Part shown: positions 50,585-62,092 of the stretch, in pieces
Numbering within the stretch: the first letter of the stretch is position 1
How the letters are laid out: each line of letters starts with the position of its first letter
NCBI GenBank assembly: GCA_025642065.1
Contig: JAODUP010000961.1
Coordinates: 1-64,000 of the forward strand
Length of the DNA stretch: 64,000 nt
Reading direction: 5' to 3'
Source: Paralvinella palmiformis
Lineage: Eukaryota > Annelida > Polychaeta > Terebellida > Alvinellidae
Notes under the pieces: generated by a model
The model's database searches: none
What the model saw: only the letters and a program-made list of their open reading frames with translations
What the model was told of the DNA's origin: nothing
Program-made: the position numbers and the translations under genes

Positions 50585-50933
50585 GGCGCCTCCGTGGTCT
50601 AACTGGTAGCGCGGTGGGCCACATCATAAACCCCTGACGACAAAAAACCCTGAATAAAATCCGCTGCGGACATAATCCCCATAATATAGGAATTAGGTTG
50701 TTAGAATATGGCCAATTTGTATTTGGCCTTATATAGTTATATTTTGAAAAACTGTATATTAAATCGCAGGGGGTTTTGTCCGGGATTCATCTATAGCATC
50801 TGGGCTCAAACCCCGGATGGGCTATGACAGAAGGGTGTTTCATCTTTCACTTCGCCTCATTACTTTTGAAAGACGCTCGGCCAATTTAGCCTACCTTGTG
50901 CACAAAGTGGCCGTAAAGCAGCAACGTTTATAA
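50585..50933 (+). mobile_element. tRNA-derived SINE split by a nested element
   Basis: SINE start at GGCGCCTCCGTGG, interrupted at about 50625, resuming near 50790 with the B-box GGCTCAAACCCCGG and ending near TAAAGCAGCAACG. Target duplication TAAGCATTGCAG (50573-50584) versus TAAACATTGCAG (50934-50945). Removing about 166 bases would leave 183, the normal family length. Confidence 0.85.
50625..50790. mobile_element. Small nested MITE with GGACAAAA-type ends
   Basis: Ends carry CCCTGACGACAAAAAACCC on the left and GGGGGTTTTGTCCGGGATTC on the right, an imperfect inverted repeat that resembles the ends of the MULE-like element at 55607. No coding. Confidence 0.55.
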
Positions 50934-51074
50934 TAAACATTGCAGCTGGAGTAAAGAGCTATTGATAGTATATTCTAATAAACTATGCGAAAAATTGATA
51001 GCTCATATCTTCATTTAAAATAATAATCCTAATAAAAATCAGCGAAAGATTACTAGAATTGTAAAAAAAAGACA

Positions 51075-51105
51075 TATATATATATAAGAGAGAGAGAGAG
51101 AGAGA
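51075..51105. repeat. (TA)n(GA)n microsatellite
   Basis: Short TA then GA run. Confidence 0.95.
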
Positions 51106-51364
51106 GCCGCACTTCAAAAGGATTGTAATTTCTGTCGCTTTGTTCTTGATATGTTGATAACCGTTTAATTTAGTTATACACTTTATTAAAACTGTAATGG
51201 GCATTTCCCTAAAAGAAATCAAAATGTCAAAGGCTGAGATTGCTGTCATTTAAAAAAAATTTAATTGAAAATAATAACGATGACAAACCGGTTCTTAATT
51301 TTAGCGAAAACAAACTAATGACACATTATCAGACATAATGATAATGTGCGGATCGAACACACGC

Positions 51365-51721
51365 ACCCACCCACGGGTACACAATTTGCGACGCCAGACT
51401 TGTCGGACGTTTATCGATATGGTTCACTTAGGTAGGATTTGTTTGTTTATTCGAACTCAGAATAAAGTCGAAGTCCGCATCTGGGGTGTCGAAATATTCT
51501 ATGTATAGGTTTCTTTTGAACCACAGAAAATTATTTTGTATATGTACTTACTATTGAACCACACGCACGTGTTGTTTACTGGGAGCTGTGACGTCAATTG
51601 GTATTTTTGGACGGGTTTCCGCTTTTGTATGTAGCCGCTTCCCTGTGTGCGTGACATATTTGCGGCGTATGAATAGCGAATTAGCTGGTCCCCACAGGCT
51701 AATGAATAGCCCAGACATTGG

Positions 51722-51752
<31 letters not shown>

Positions 51753-52445
51753 GGGGTGTTGATTATTTTAGATTGATGTATGTATAGTTTTATTTATGTA
51801 TAGATTGATGGAGGTATAGGTCTCAAAGGATGTTTAGAGATGTTGATGTTTTGAGCCAGCGCCACTATATATTTATCCTAAAACACATATTGCCCGTGTC
51901 AAACATCAGACCTACTTCGATCCAGATTCCTTATTACTCCAATGTAAGAAAGTAATACCGTCATCACAACAAGTTTTACACTATTAGATATAATGTAGAA
52001 TCTTATTGTTGTCCTATTATGTTGTCTGGCAAAAGGACCTATTAATTCGTGGAATGCTGTTTGGTGGATTTATACTCATCGAAAGTTTTTTACTCCGGGA
52101 AACATCACCATAGGTATAACAGATGCGGGCAGAGCTTTCCCCACATTGTGAGTAATTAGGTTACACTCACATAGGATTTTTTTTTGAATGTATGGCTATT
52201 ATAATCCCGACGGGGTCATTAGCAGTATCGGAGATCTGCCTTTAAATGCGCTCTTCTCGATTATGGGTCAAATAGATTAAGTGGATAGGCGCCTTAATTT
52301 AGATCCTACCACACCTAACTGCATATATTTAGGGATGCTAAATTATTTATCAGTAAGTGACGCACGGAATTGTATGAGGATTAAAGCTGTTAGGTTTGAG
52401 TAAATCATAGTATTTACTCAAGATTGAGGAGCTATTTCGTTCTTC
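51365..52445 (+). repeat. Dispersed repeat R1, copy B
   Basis: Aligns in reverse complement with 8510-9480 and directly with 53193-53770. Landmarks TGTTTACTGGGAGCTGTG, GTAGCCGCTTCCCTGTG and TAAGTGGATAGGCGCC. A TA microsatellite at 51724-51752 sits at the same place as in copy A. Confidence 0.78.
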
Positions 52446-52913
52446 TTTCACGCTTCGCCCATCCTGGGGCATAGGTCGTTGACAATAGTCTTCCAAAGTC
52501 TTCCCTCCTGTTTTTTCTCTCCTTCTGACCTCCCACAAGTCGCTGTTACTGATCGGTGTTTGGCCTGCGAATCTGGAGGATTCTTCTCAGACAGTTATTA
52601 ATAAAGGTCTGTAATTTCTTGGTGGTGGTGTTAGTTGTCCTCCATGTCTCTGCACCATACAGTAGTACATACTTCACGTTGGAGTTAAACAGGCGTATCT
52701 TTGTGCGTAATGACAACACTTTGGAGCTCCAGGTGTTCTTGAGCTGTATAAATGCTCATCTAGCCTTGCCAATCCTTACCTTAATATCCGCATCTGTACC
52801 ACCATGTTTATCAATTATACTACCCAGATACGAGGTCTCTACCTCGTCAATTTCATTTCCTTCCCGTTTTACTTGCCCCATGCTGGCTGCATTTACATTG
52901 AGGATTTTTGTCT

Positions 52914-52955
<42 letters not shown>

Positions 52956-53190
52956 CCCACTGGAGAAGAGATGGCTGCCAGTTCACTTGTCTTCTCCTGA
53001 ATCTGTTGATGGATGTGGGACAACAGTGCCAGGTCTTCGGCAAAGTCCAGGCCTTCAAGTAGCATTTTTAATGTCAACTGGATTCCATTTCTTCTCTACC
53101 TTGTGCATGTTTTCATAATACAGTCGATGACTAGAAGGAAAAGGAATGGGGACAACAAGCACCCTTGTTTAACTCCAGTCTTCATTTCGA
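52446..53190 (-). pseudogene. LINE reverse-transcriptase remnant (I/Nimb-like)
   Basis: Minus strand reads GVKQGCLLSPFLFLLVIDCI (RT motif, near 53165), then GLDFAEDLALLSHIHQQIQ: the palm FADD has become FAED, losing a catalytic Asp. Next AAISSPVGL, a TA array in place of the next codons, then KILNVNAASMGQVKREGNEI, DEVETSYLGSIIDKHGG, and LWEVRRREKTGGKT near 52500. This is the C-terminal half of a LINE RT of the type common in snails and flatworms. It is dead. Confidence 0.8.
52918..52952. repeat. (TA)n microsatellite inside a LINE frame
   Basis: TA run sits exactly where the RT frame goes from AAISSPVGL to MQDKNPQC-like shifted sequence. Confidence 0.95.
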
Positions 53191-53192
53191 AA

Positions 53193-53770
53193 TGTGTTGC
53201 TTACTGGAAGCTGTGTCTTTAAAATGGTATTTGGACGGGCTTCCGCTTTTGTACGTAGCCTGCATGTAGCCGCTTCGCTGTGGGCGTGACATAATTTTTA
53301 CTCGTACAAAAAGTGAATTAGCTGGGCCCATGCACAAGCTGATGAGTAGCCCAGACGCATATATAATAATATGTATGTATAATTAGGTGGAGGTGTAGAA
53401 AAAGTTATATTTATATTGATCTATGTAGTTTTATTTATGTTCAGATTTATGGAAGTATAGCTCTCAAAGGATTTTTAGAGGTGTTGATATTCTGAGCCAG
53501 TCCCACTCTATATGTATCCTAAAACACAAAAATACACAATAATGTCTTAACAAGAAAAATAAGTGCCTGGTGAATCGTCCAGAGTCTGAACTGACAATTT
53601 CGAAATTCTCCTAATGCCTTATTTATTCCACACTGCTAAAACACACATTGGCTGTACCCGAGGTTGAAGTTCGCATTTTCTTTTATTTATTTGACTCATT
53701 CTGCTTGTGATATTTAGTCAAATAAATGGTTAGTGTCGAGTAGGTCATAGTATTTATTGGATTTGTATAG
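53193..53770 (+). repeat. Dispersed repeat R1, copy C (partial)
   Basis: Begins GTGTTGCTTACTGGAAGCTG, matching copy B from about 51565, and carries TCTCAAAGGAT and ATCCTAAAACACA blocks. B and C flank the LINE remnant in the same orientation. Confidence 0.7.
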
Positions 53771-53859
53771 ATCTGAGGTATTTTACCGTCCAACAAATAT
53801 CACAAGGCATATATTTGGCTGCTGTTGAGAAGTTCTATTTTATGTACGTGGGAAATGTG

Positions 53860-54725
53860 ATGTAGGTCTCTACATGTAATAAATGGGACGATATTTCATC
53901 TTCAATTGAAGATTGTATTGCAGACATAAGTACTTGGATGAACAGCAACATGCTGAAAGTGAATAAGGACAAGACAGAATTCATTGTTTTCTCATCCAAG
54001 CAACATGTAAAGAAAACTGAGTATCTTCGCATTAGGGTAGGATCCAGTTATATAAATTCTTCCATGTCTGTTAGAAATCTAGGGCTTATATTAGATAATA
54101 CCATAGGAATGGAGAAGCAGGTGAATTCTATATGTAAGTCCTGTTATTATCAAATAAGAAATATTGACTTTAGTCCAAGTCCTTATTATTTCCAGACTGG
54201 ACTATGGCAATGCATTGTTATATAATATCCCCCTCTCTCTGACAAACTGCCTACAACGAATACAGAACTGTGCTACACGTCTGGTGACACGCACTCGAAA
54301 AAACTTATAACAACACTTTTGTTCCCGCTGCACTGGCTTCCAGTACGTTTTAGATCACAGCACAAGATCCTGTTTTTTACATTCAAAGTACCGAATGGAA
54401 CAGCACCACTGTATATACCAGTGAGAATGCTCAGATCTGAGTCCTATTCATTTTGTGCCGAGAGAAATCCTTCAGAGCATCAGCAACTAGGCTGTGGAAC
54501 GAGTTGCCAAACCATATCAAACTCGCAGTAAGTAAAGACATATTTTGTAAGATTCTTAAAATCTATTTATTTAAATTGGCGTATTTATAATTATGTATGT
54601 TTATTATGTATGAAATATATTTGATCTATATGAGCTCAGAATATGTTTTAATTAAGTCTTAAATGTAAAGTGCCTTAGAGCAATTAAAATTTAAATAAGG
54701 CTATATAAATTATTATTAGTAGTAT
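53860..54725 (+). pseudogene. CR1/L2-like LINE 3' remnant
   Basis: Plus-strand frames (with shifts) read MNSNMLKVNKDKTEFIVFSS, VRNLGLILDNTIGMEKQV, CLQRIQNCATRLVTRTRK, FPLHWLPVRFRSQHKILFF and NGTAPLYIP. The 3' end AAGTGCCTTAGAGCA and CTATATAAATTATTATTA is the usual end of this clade. No RT catalytic motif is present. Confidence 0.75.
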
Positions 54726-54744
54726 TAATATATTTATTGTTTTG

Positions 54745-55258
54745 TGTATTATTTGCGTCTTTGAAGGGGGGGGGGGGTTAAATTAATGGTTTGAGGTGGA
54801 AATCCAGCATTTAAATGACTGTAGCAGATATAGTACGCTCTTAAAGCATTACGAGTATTCCGGACTGACTCAGGAATAGAAACACTATCGTATCTCGACC
54901 GGTGGCATTGGGCACAGCTCGCGTGGTTGGTGTATTTTATATAACAACTCAATTGTATGTGGGACTAGAATCGTCTTCCCTAAGTCCGGTTATGTCCAAT
55001 TTGTACTATGACATTCATGGCTAGCTCTAGTCTGCCTGTCATAAATAACATATAAACATAATATTATAAATAAATAATTTGTATAACAGACATTATGTCT
55101 GGTTTGAAAATGTTAATATAATTACAGTTTTAACAGCGTCGCGGCAATTTCATTTTAACGGTCAGTTTTCTAATAGTAATTAAGCTATCAGTTTTAATAG
55201 TAGTGGCTTCATGACGCCTGCCATTGTATAAGCTTATCTTTGAAAACGGTGGCACTTG
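54745..55258 (-). repeat. Dispersed repeat R3, copy 2
   Basis: Reverse-complement partner of 4625-5160. It lies directly after the CR1/L2 end and carries a G-run at 54766-54777 near one edge. Confidence 0.75.
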
Positions 55259-55344
55259 GGGCATTAACGTTTTAGATTGTTGTTTTGAAGGAAGATACAG
55301 TAACTGAAAATATCTATAAATAGTTCTGTAAACACATCCTGAGC

Positions 55345-55600
55345 ATGTTTTGTTAAAGAAAAAGGTGAAGAAATAAGAGGCAGAATCTCAAACCACATTC
55401 CGATCACATTAGCTGGGTTGAATGCAGTTAAAACAGCACTAATATGGCTATCGAGAGAGTCTATCCATGAAAGAGTCATCGTCCGTTCGGACTCTACGAG
55501 GGCACTAACCATCATCATCACAGCTAATTTCCAAACCTATTCAAGCCACGATAACCTTGAGGGCAACAACCGAGCCGACCAACTAGCAAGCGATGTATAC
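55345..55600 (+). pseudogene. LINE RNase H fragment
   Basis: Frame reads AGLNAVKTALIWLSRES, VIVRSDSTRALTI and HDNLEGNNRADQLASDV. RNase H motifs: the S-D-S Asp and the N-x-R-A-D-Q-L-A end. The catalytic Glu position has Gly (AGL for AEL), and the part between is shortened. It stops at the left end of the MULE-like element. Confidence 0.6.
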
Positions 55601-55606
55601 GGACAC

Positions 55607-56395
55607 ACCCCCCCCCCCGGACATAAACCACCCGGACAAAAACAATCCGGATAAAAACTCACCCGGACAAAAACCAGTTGATATTTTTAATTGCATCTTT
55701 TTATCATTTTATATCAGACACACATAGACACGGGATACGTGCACACATTCTTCAGTCAATAATGATATACAGATTTAAAATGTTTTGATTCAAATGTCAC
55801 TTTTGGTTCACTTCCACCGAATGCAGTGTCCTAGTCCCCTCGCAGGGTCTTCCATGGATTTGCGACCATCAATGATAATTGTGTGGAGGTTGTGAGGCTT
55901 CTGCTGCAGTTCTGCTGTGGAACGATGTACCCGCTTCCTGAGTGGCTGTCCACGGGAATCGAGAAGAATGGCCATCTGAACGTTGTTCCGATCTTTTCGA
56001 AGATTGTCAATGGTCGTCGATATGCTGGGATGAGAACAACCAACGAGTGATCGGAACTAGTTATTACAGGATTCACACATATTTTGTGTTCTGGATCCGC
56101 CACAGAAGGTTACATTGCGAACGTTCCACAGTTCCGGAGGAAATAATCGTGCTATGCTACGCATTTTCATGGGAGGAATCCTTAATTGTTTGAACCAAAT
56201 AATCTGTGTTTATTTTATATTTTATTATAGATTTTCAGGCATATACAAACAGACATAATAAACATGTATTTTCAATTACATTCACTAACAAATGATGAAT
56301 ATCGTATACAAAACCATAAGATACAAGAAAATATAGCTGCACTTCAGTATTTTCTTTTTTGGTCAATGTGGTTTTCGTCCGGGGGGATTTTGTCC
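55607..56395 (-). mobile_element. MULE-like DNA transposon remnant with GGACAAAA ends
   Basis: Left end 55607-55676 has three tandem CCCGGACAAAAAC-like units; the right end 56371-56395 (GTTTTCGTCCGGGGGGATTT) is its inverted counterpart. Minus-strand fragments between read PPELWNVRNVTFCGGSRTQN and RSLVGCSHPSISTTIDNLRK, then NNVQMAILLDSRGQPLRKR. The 'SHPSI...L-x-K-x-x-N-x-V-Q' pattern matches the C-terminal end of Mutator-like (FLYWCH-type) transposases. The core is gone. Confidence 0.55.
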
Positions 56396-56479
56396 TAAAT
56401 TCAGCAAATGAATCCACGTGACTAGAAGTCATCGAACTTGCTGAACATACCCCAGGCACATTCAACTATCTTCATCTCT

Positions 56480-57200
56480 AAATCAATTCGAATCGATCTA
56501 TACAGATCACATATCATCATCCGTTTTCTAAGGATTGGTACCAGATCACCACTGTAAAACTACAAACTTCCAGATCATCACCAAGCAGCATTAATCGTAA
56601 GAAAATCAACATTCCTACCAGACATCATCACCCCACTTCTACTGAAACACCCCTATAAACAACACCATCAACAATAAAGACAAAACGGAAGACAACACCA
56701 GGTGGCTGTGCCCAATAGGGGACAAAGAGACAAGACAATAAAAAAAATATATAACGAGGAAGAATATCTTGACATTTAACTAAACATCAGAATTTATTAG
56801 ATGAATGTGACAGCTCCTGTAAAGTGTAAATAACAGTATTGTAGATTATAATGCTGATGTGTTAAAAATGCCAAATTTGCGGGGGGGGGGTTTTAATTTT
56901 TTTAATAATCAATTTAGCCATAGGTGGTCTAGCTGCCTTAATTTATCAGAAGAAACGCGTAAGTGATGCGTTGGACTGTAATTCGTGCTTAGATAATTTA
57001 ATCTCAACTGAAGATGGCAACAATATCATAATAAATATATCTATGTAAATATGTCTGTTATGTGGTACTATTTGCTCTGACTATATCCCAGTGATGATTG
57101 AAATCGATTTATGGTAGGTTTCTGACATTGGACATGGAATATTCAATCATGTTAGGTGCAAAATTGATTAGTCGGTCTAGTACAAAATGTGAGTTTAGTG
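56480..57200. other. No gene recognised
   Basis: No supported feature apart from a G-run at 56880-56890. Confidence 0.4.
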
Positions 57201-57214
57201 CATAAACAGAATAC

Positions 57215-57411
57215 CCATTGAGAAATGTTGATATACCAGCTGACGTTTTATTGTGTCAAGACTGCAACTGTACTAACGTAGAGCATAAAGCAGCCTTATA
57301 CAAATATTATCACGATGACGTGTGCGATAATCACTGCCGGTCAGACTATCACAACAACACTCAAACCATCCAAAAGTAAATATTTTAACCTGGCAGGTTG
57401 GAAAGAATTTG

Positions 57412-57499
<88 letters not shown>

Positions 57500-58560
57500 T
57501 GTGTGTGTGTGTGTGTGGGCGCGTGTGCGCGTGCGCGCTGTTGAATAACAGTAATCTGTTTCTTCAAAATGTTATTATAAAATATGTGGAAATCCCACTG
57601 TAAGGATCTATTCAATTGTTTAGGTAACAATAAAACTGTAAATATCATTGGTAAAAGTGCTGAATATCAAAGGAATATAGAGGTGTCACACTCAGAGATT
57701 ATCCATGCCATAGAAAATTTGAAAGACAACAATAGTTGTGATTTAGACATTTGAAACTTTGTATACAGTGATGTTACAATTCCTCTGTTCTCTATATGCA
57801 TTATTTTTCGTATTTATTTGAATCTATGAAATCTGTTGTATTTGTGACCAATGTTAAAAACAAAACTACTGGCCATAACTGTGACTATAGTTAGGAGTTT
57901 AATAGTTTGGCATACTATTAAAATATAAATATTTTCGAAAAATATCATGTCTAACCATTTTTCTGTTAGTGATGGATTGCGTCAAGGAGGTATTCTACTC
58001 CTTATATTTTTTGGTGTTTACATGGATTATCTCAGCAAAATAACAAACAAACGACTGGACGATTTATTGTTCTTCGTTCCTTCATCTATGGGGTTATCAA
58101 TCTGTATGTTTAGAATATGGGATAGAACATGATGTTTAATACAAGTGCCCAAAGTAACATTGCGATATTTTGTTGTAAAAGGTTAAAAGATATACACATT
58201 CCGTACTTCGTGTTACATGGTGAAACATTACCATACGGCTTAGTAATGGTAAATATGCTGGGCATATTATCACAGAAAATCTCAGTGACAATGATGACAT
58301 GTCTAGGCGATACAAGATAATTTATGCGCAGGTAATGTTTTGATCAAGAAATTTTTCAAGTAAACAAAATTTGTAAAATGCGCTCTCTTTAAATCCTGCT
58401 GTACTTCGCTCGTCATAAACACGCCAGTTGTCGTCATAGAGCTAGAACACTGTATGCGTGCATACAACAATGTCTTTAGATGGTTGTACAATGAATTTCA
58501 AGATTGTAGGGCGAGTTATATATGTTTATATTACGGGATTTACCCACGTGTAAAATGTTG
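57215..58560 (+). pseudogene. LINE remnant (endonuclease to RT), cut by a microsatellite
   Basis: Plus strand: DIPADVLLCQDCNCTNVEHK (endonuclease-like), KYFNLAGWKEFV, then the TA/GT array. After it: HAIENLKDNNSCDLD, FSVSDGLRQGGILLLIFFGV (RT motif) and KITNKRLDDLLFFVPSS, where LDD replaces the palm ADD, then GHIITENLSDNDDMSRRYKI. The order matches a LINE common in cnidarians and fishes. Frameshifts throughout; not active. Confidence 0.72.
57418..57535. repeat. (TA)n(GT)n microsatellite
   Basis: Interrupts the LINE remnant just after GWKEFV. Confidence 0.97.
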
Positions 58561-58561
58561 A

Positions 58562-59374
58562 TAAGGAGAAATTTGTATATAGTTTTATGACGTATGTAGT
58601 TACATCGGGAAATGCAATAATATTGAGAGTATTATGAGTGATACACTGTACATCAACAACACTATATATTGTTATTGAACAAAACAAACACCCAGTTAAG
58701 GATATTGTATACCCAGATGCTTTATAATAATTTTCAAATTAACAAATTATTCCAATAAATCTTTTACACATTAAAGTTCGTTTCTTATATTATTCTAAAC
58801 CCATTAATTAGTTATATTGGCCGAGTGGCTAAGTAGTGCTCCACAGTAGTGCTCCACAGTAGCAAGTTTTTAAGCTCATTATACGGTATATTTTTGTATA
58901 AGGATGTAGATCTACTATCCTGAAATAAAGTTATCGAATCGAATGGAATTGAATATATTGATATGGCTAATTGGAATCCGATCCAGTTAGTGTGGAAAAT
59001 GGTCAACCATTAATTATATTAAATCAAAGCCATGAATGCTCCGCTCGAAGGGTAATAATCATTTTCGTAATCAGCTTTTGTGTTTAAAAATAGGCTATTA
59101 ATCGCCCTAGATACTATAACCAAAGACTGTTTATATTTAAGCTCTCTGCTAGAAGTCTACACCCTGCCTCCATAATTATTACTTTTTAGCCCCACAAAGC
59201 TTATGCTGGTACAGGTGCTTCCATCTAGCGAGTAATAGCTAAACGTCTTATTTTGGTCCATCGCGCAATAATTCTTAACAAAATGGCAGCGTCCATAGAT
59301 TTGTAAAGTTGCTACTTTTTATGCGAATCTAAGTTACTTTTGACATTAGCACAGCGTTCACTATATTAATAAAA
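58562..59374. other. Upstream region of the MINDY3-like gene, no exon recognised
   Basis: A tRNA-Leu/Ser-like A-box (GGCCGAGTGGCTAAG at 58819) occurs without a B-box. A 13-base word (TAGTGCTCCACAG) is duplicated at 58834. The promoter is presumably near 59300. Confidence 0.4.
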
Positions 59375-59492
59375 ATGGCATCAGTTTCAGCCAATCAAGA
59401 GGCACCTATTCCTAATCAGGATATAGAAGAAATAAAGCGCCTGTTGTGGGGCAGCGATATCAAGTATGATATATTCCGCCGGTGGACTCAAG
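59375..59492 (+). CDS. MINDY3: First coding exon of a MINDY3-like deubiquitinase
   Basis: ATG at 59375, then 39 codons plus one base, donor CAAG|GTAAAT (phase 1). The sequence IEEIKRLLWGSDIKYDIFRR-WTQ matches the N-terminus of MINDY3 (formerly FAM188A), in which a short acidic start leads into 'L-x-x-L-x-WG...F-x-RWTQG'. MINDY enzymes are cysteine proteases that trim K48-linked ubiquitin chains. The catalytic GGPCA segment would be on a later exon, which I do not find before 64000, so only this exon is in the window. The upstream segment lacks other in-frame ATG codons close by. Confidence 0.7.
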
Positions 59493-60713
59493 GTAAATAG
59501 ACTATTTATAGAGATATAGATCTACTATCTACAGATCTAATCAATTGCTGGGGCTGGATTATGGTATAATTATGTTGCAGTGGGTGGCTTTATATTATAA
59601 TAAATGTGCACACGCGAAAACACCAGCACCCAATGGTTAATATGCTGCAATTGTCACTGGCATATCTCGACATCTAGATCTAGACTAGATCTTACACAGT
59701 TAATCACTTAGTGTGACGAGTATCAGTAATACTTGTTTCAACAGTTCAAGCTTGCCATGGTTTCATGCACATGCCATGGCATATGCATGAAAACGTAGAG
59801 TTAGGCTTAGAGCTAATGATAATTTAATTTAGGTCAATCTACTTCCTCCACAAAATGTTCAAATCCATTTTAACAGATACTATTTCCTCATTATAATATG
59901 TTATAATGAGGAAAAAGTAATATGGAATTTGAATTGTCAAGGGCAAGGCATATCCATTGGTTCATGAGTAGCTGTGTATTACTACATAGTCCTAACCTAG
60001 TTTAACATTATAATTCTGCCAACACTATTTAGTTGTAATTTTTTTTTTGCTGTAACATTAACACTCCTGTTGAGGCTGTTCGACTGGGTGTCTGTTTTCA
60101 GTTTATTTTTATACTAGTCACCGACCAGTACTGCATCTTTTTTTAGATCCAGGAAGTCATCATATATATTCAGCAATATGATAACTTTTCACTGAAGCAA
60201 CAAAATGTGTGGCACTGGTATGTGACTAGCTCTTTTTTTACCTGCTACTTTTTATCATGACTAGGTACTCTGAGTACCTACTTGGAATACCTACTCAGAG
60301 TAGTTTATATTCCAGGTAGGATTGTCATGGATGAAATAATTCAGAATAAATTTTTTTTTGTAGCAGACTTCAATTCCGATTCCAAATTTACCAATTACAT
60401 TAAAAAAAGCAATTCCAGAATTGGAATTGCCCACCAATTCCAAGTCTGGTGGCTAGCCTAAGAACAGATTAACACCAGAAAATAGGCACCCAATCTAACA
60501 GCTTAGTGCAGCAGCAAATGTCCCTTCCCAATTGGGTACCTTAAAATATCTTATTTACCATCGCCAACTTTTGAGAGCCAACTTAACATATTATTATATT
60601 TCCCACTTATGATATTTCACGGCCAGAATTTTTTTTAAAATTCAGTTTTCCCCATGGCAAGTAGATAGGAAATTTAATTGGTGACACCATTTAAATAGGT
60701 GGTGTGTTGTCTT

Positions 60714-60850
60714 AAGCTGAGATTCCATATACGCGGTATGCATTATGCGAATCTGAGAAAAAATGGAAAACATGTAAACAGACGATTCCATATCTGAAAC
60801 TGTGTATGCAATTTCCAAATGCAGAAAAATGGATTGCTCCATATAGCCAT
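60714..60850. mobile_element. Related MITE end (AAGCTGAGATTCCATATA type)
   Basis: Starts AAGCTGAGATTCCATATAC, the same end as the MITE at 46521. The other border is unclear. Confidence 0.45.
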
Positions 60851-61183
60851 TGGATATTATAAGTATAGGTACGCCGTAGTTTTTTTAATTGGCTTGCTCA
60901 TCAGGTATGTGCACACACAGATTTGGTAAATTTTCATCTCAATGAAAATATACTTGACCTGGGTGTCCAAGCAACCAATTTTTCAGGCCCCGGATATTTC
61001 CATGATTTTTGTCTCCATACTTGGTTCTTAGATGAATCACTCATTGCCGTGTGGCAGTGATATAGCACACGTTTGTTTAGGCATGTCAAACATGGCATTA
61101 GTCATTATACAAATCCTCATTAATGATATATTAGAAATCCATGACTGTAGCTATAGAATATTTTTTATTTCAAAGCTTTGGGA

Positions 61184-61230
61184 TGGCCCATTTAGTCTAC
61201 CATGTGCATACAACATCAATCATCATCATG
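61184..61230 (+). mobile_element. 5'-truncated SINE tail with 12-bp target duplication
   Basis: Only the last 47 bases of the main SINE family (TGGCCCATTTAGTCTACC through ATCATCATCATG). Flanked by AAAGCTTTGGGA at 61172-61183 and 61231-61242. Confidence 0.75.
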
Positions 61231-61309
61231 AAAGCTTTGGGAGTCTTCTGAAAGAAAATATATCATTTGACACATAGAACTAAACAGATTCTTTTACATA
61301 GGGTCAGCT

Positions 61310-61445
61310 TTTATATGCGTAAGATGCATCTGGGTTCTAATCTTTTGGATCGGTGTGTCTGAAGGATTCACCTTGCCTCATTACCTTTGGAACTCACTTG
61401 ATCCATTTAACCTGCTTTGTGCACAAAAGGTGGCAACATGAAACA
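61310..61445 (+). mobile_element. Old 5'-damaged SINE copy
   Basis: B-box-like GGGTTCTAATC, then TGTCTGAAGGATTCACC and ATTACCTTTGGAACTCAC matching the family body. Diverged. Confidence 0.6.
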
Positions 61446-61835
61446 CCATTGGCAATTTTATATATCCATTTATCTATTAAAATATATTTATGACAAAAAA
61501 TCATTAACTAAAGATATTTTGGAAGTAAAAATCAAATCCTACCTACCAACCCAGTTTTCAGAATAATATCTATCGGAAAGAAGATATTATTTTTGAAGTG
61601 CCTTAGCGTCATTAATCTAGCAGACCTGTTAGAATTATAATGTCAAACTACATTAGGGATTCACGGCTAATTACATCCAGATTTGCTGATACATGATTAA
61701 ATCTGTGCTGTTTTTTCAAATTGGTTCTCTTGCCATGAAGATTAATATTTATGATATTGCACATGCATATTCAACAACAAATAACATGCAGTTTGTAAAG
61801 TAGGCTTGTTTACATTATGAATAGTATTAATTTTA

Positions 61836-62092
61836 AAGGATCAGTTCACCGTCATTTAAATTTTTCAGGACTATTTCAGCTCTGTTTACAAATATCATAA
61901 ATAATGTCAACATGTGAGCATGATCAACTACATATTAAACATCCAGTTAAAAATGCTAATAAATTAATTATAACTCATCTCTATGCCCTATGATTTTGAA
62001 GCTAGACAGAAACTGGAAGTTCCCGAATGCTGACATCACTTGATATAAGGCAAGGAGTTTCACCAGAAGTCTCTATGACCCATTTACAGATG
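61836..62092. mobile_element. TTAA-flanked MITE, copy 2 (one end)
   Basis: Begins TTAAAGGATCAGTTCACCG and matches copy 1 to the GAAGCTAGACAGAAACTGGA segment. The second terminus is not evident. Confidence 0.55.

Noticed and set aside
58812..58870. tRNA-Leu/Ser-like start GGCCGAGTGGCTAAG
   Set aside because: No B-box at the right distance and no clover-leaf pairing.
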